From: Paralichthys olivaceus
Taxonomy: Eukaryota; Chordata; Actinopteri; Pleuronectiformes; Paralichthyidae
DNA: 64,000 nt
NCBI RefSeq assembly: GCF_024713975.1
Contig: NC_091096.1
Span: 26,623,458 to 26,687,457 of the forward strand
Reading direction: 5' to 3'
In this document: positions 63,601-64,000 of the stretch, piece after piece
How positions within the stretch are numbered: position 1 is the first letter of the stretch
Layout: every line of letters begins with the position of its first letter
Notes under the pieces: model-generated
Database searches by the model: none
Told to the model about the DNA's origin: nothing
Seen by the model: only the letters and a program-made list of their open reading frames with translations
Made by a program: the position numbers and the translations under genes

Positions 63601-63851
63601 GTCTGACATTCACTCTCAGAGCTAAGTTAAATGGAAAACAGTAGCATCGGCACTGATACTAGAACTTATAATTCCACAATACCATGGTTCAAAATGGAAG
63701 TCTTACCTGAAACTGGTCTCTTGACCTCTAAGCACAGTGTCATAGGAAGGTTGTGCATCAGCTCACAGATTTCCTGGTAGCTTGAAGAGCACACTAGCTT
63801 TTCTCCAATTTTTACAATCTCATCTCCAGGACACAGCAGGGCTGAAGATCC
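54521..63851 (-). CDS. pdzd2: PDZ domain-containing protein 2, 3' part of the gene (seven exons)
   Basis: PDZD2 is a multi-PDZ scaffold whose C-terminal two-PDZ part can be released as a secreted peptide; it is related to pro-interleukin-16. Exons 54521-54681, 55982-56116, 56455-56716, 57578-57679, 57812-57929, 58781-61415 and 63707-63851 join in frame to 1,185 residues. In order: the second half of an internal PDZ ([11 protein letters not shown]), a serine/threonine-rich disordered linker of about 880 residues, the penultimate PDZ ([30 protein letters not shown]) and the last PDZ ([29 protein letters not shown]). The ending GLMHHDAW...LLIRK, the LLQEARAL stretch and the position upstream of npr3 favour PDZD2 over IL16, as far as I recall the two families. 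Earlier exons lie outside the window. The linker is much shorter than in the human protein. Confidence 0.85.
55982..56116 (-). CDS. pdzd2: pdzd2 exon: first half of final PDZ
   Basis: 135 bases encoding [30 protein letters not shown] (carboxylate-binding loop GLGFSLEGG) and PLIVKRIFK. Donor 'gtgaactttc', acceptor 'atatctctcag'. Phase matches both neighbours. Confidence 0.92.
56155..56410. mobile_element. Diverged TTAA-MITE relative in a pdzd2 intron
   Basis: Starts 'gaaaggtccagtgtgtatga' and keeps 'tctgccatgttactttatac', 'agtagcctagaatggacaaa' and 'aaggccaccataggttctct', parallel to the reverse-oriented copy at 39975. It is older and lacks a clear right end. Confidence 0.5.
56455..56716 (-). 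CDS. pdzd2: pdzd2 exon: second half of penultimate PDZ and inter-PDZ linker
   Basis: 262 bases encoding [57 protein letters not shown], then a serine-rich linker to KCLEAGA. Acceptor 'tttgtgtccag', donor 'gttagtccaa'. Confidence 0.93.
57578..57679 (-). CDS. pdzd2: pdzd2 exon: first half of penultimate PDZ
   Basis: 102 bases, phase 0 at both ends, encoding [20 protein letters not shown] and LEQKAIT. The GLGFSIAGG loop is the peptide carboxylate-binding site. Acceptor 'actctctgcag', donor 'gtaagtacag'. Confidence 0.94.
57812..57929 (-). CDS. pdzd2: pdzd2 exon: helical linker before PDZ pair
   Basis: 118 bases encoding [20 protein letters not shown] and [15 protein letters not shown], leucine-rich and probably helical. 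Acceptor 'ccttttgtccgcag', donor 'gtaacatcg'. Confidence 0.88.
58150..58400 (-). mobile_element. Retroposon tail in a pdzd2 intron
   Basis: On plus it reads 'taagataagataatccttta', 'ttcatctcacaacggggaaa' and 'tttgcaatgttacagcagca', a common teleost 3' end in reverse, with GATAA-type tandem tail units. The 5' extent toward 58,400 is uncertain. Confidence 0.6.
58514..58571. repeat. Perfect 26-bp inverted repeat with 6-nt spacer
   Basis: Arms 58514-58539 and 58546-58571 are exact reverse complements around 'atttaa'. Each arm includes 'gctatatcacatc' or its complement. It lies in the pdzd2 intron between 57930 and 58780. Confidence 0.95.
58781..61415 (-). CDS. pdzd2: pdzd2 giant exon: disordered linker
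   Basis: 2,635 bases, 877 full codons, no stop. It starts [20 protein letters not shown] and is rich in Ser, Thr, Asn and Gln. Low-complexity sequence is broken by islands that look conserved: [19 protein letters not shown] and [20 protein letters not shown] (about 59,320-59,500), and [20 protein letters not shown] (about 58,960-59,050). Acceptor 'ttctggttccag'. The donor 'gtgggcagtt' was chosen because it restores the frame to the next exon (split Ser codon); reading past it adds about 20 residues and hits TGA at 58717. Single very large linker exons are known for PDZD2 and related genes. Confidence 0.9.
61416..63706 (-). other. pdzd2: pdzd2 intron
   Basis: 2.3 kb with no further exon recognised. 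A 'tttaaaggcatactgagtag' start near 62,340 resembles the outer end of TTAA-type MITEs, but no partner end was found. Confidence 0.7.
63707..63851 (-). CDS. pdzd2: pdzd2 exon: second half of an internal PDZ domain
   Basis: 145 bases encoding [36 protein letters not shown] and [10 protein letters not shown]. Acceptor 'tgttttttccag', donor 'gtaagacttc'. The GDEIVKIG strand-turn and the ELMHNLP helix fit the C-terminal half of a PDZ. The first half must lie beyond the window edge. By position before the giant linker it corresponds to the fourth PDZ of mammalian PDZD2. Confidence 0.85.
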
Positions 63852-64000
63852 CTGGAAAAAACAAATAAACACTAGAGATAAAACTTTTTTCATTGAGTAA
63901 TATACTTGCCAGTTCACAATCAAAGTCAAAGTTTTTATTATTAAAATAATTCAAACTGAGAGATTAAGCAGAAGATCTGATGCATCCATTCACTAATACT

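Noticed and set aside
54521..63851. IL16 instead of PDZD2
   Set aside because: The C-terminal PDZ pair resembles both, but the LLIRK ending, GLMH motif, LLQEARAL linker and position next to npr3 fit PDZD2 better.

Overview
The window looks like nuclear DNA of a ray-finned fish, most likely a teleost. It is AT-rich, has long introns with GT/AG junctions, and is full of teleost-type repeats: CR1/L2-like LINEs, tRNA-derived SINEs, TTAA MITEs, hAT remnants and Ty3/Gypsy LTR debris. I found no bacterial-style gene cluster, CRISPR array, tRNA gene or rRNA gene.

Two real protein-coding genes are present, both on the minus strand. The first is npr3 (natriuretic peptide receptor C). It is complete, with eight coding exons between 49,941 (ATG) and 22,575 (stop), and the exons join in frame to a 500-residue receptor. 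It has a signal peptide, a ligand-binding ectodomain, one membrane span and the short Gi-coupling tail typical of the clearance receptor. The second is the 3' part of pdzd2 (PDZ domain-containing 2), from the window's right edge to a stop at 54,521. Seven exons encode the second half of an internal PDZ domain, a long serine-rich linker in one 2.6-kb exon, and the two C-terminal PDZ domains (1,185 residues in the window). The genes lie head to tail, about 4.6 kb apart.

Layout by region. 1-22.5 kb: downstream flank of npr3 with no host gene recognised. It holds LINE, MITE and SINE copies, a solo LTR nested in a SINE, and at 14.8-16.8 kb a decayed Ty3/Gypsy pol whose integrase lies upstream of its reverse transcriptase (Gmr1-type order), abutting a 5'-truncated LINE. 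22.6-31.9 kb: npr3 exons 8 to 2 with repeat-filled introns. 31.9-49.3 kb: npr3 intron 1, with a hAT remnant, MITEs, SINE-like and LINE tails. 49.3-50.1 kb: npr3 exon 1 and probable promoter. 50.1-54.5 kb: intergenic. 54.5-64 kb: pdzd2.

The two genes are not known to share a pathway. NPR3 clears natriuretic peptides and signals through Gi at the cell surface; PDZD2 is an intracellular, partly secreted PDZ scaffold. Their order and orientation match human 5p13.3, but the human genes between them are absent here. Exon boundaries were placed by hand from splice signals, reading frame and family knowledge; repeat boundaries are approximate unless a terminal repeat or target duplication is named.
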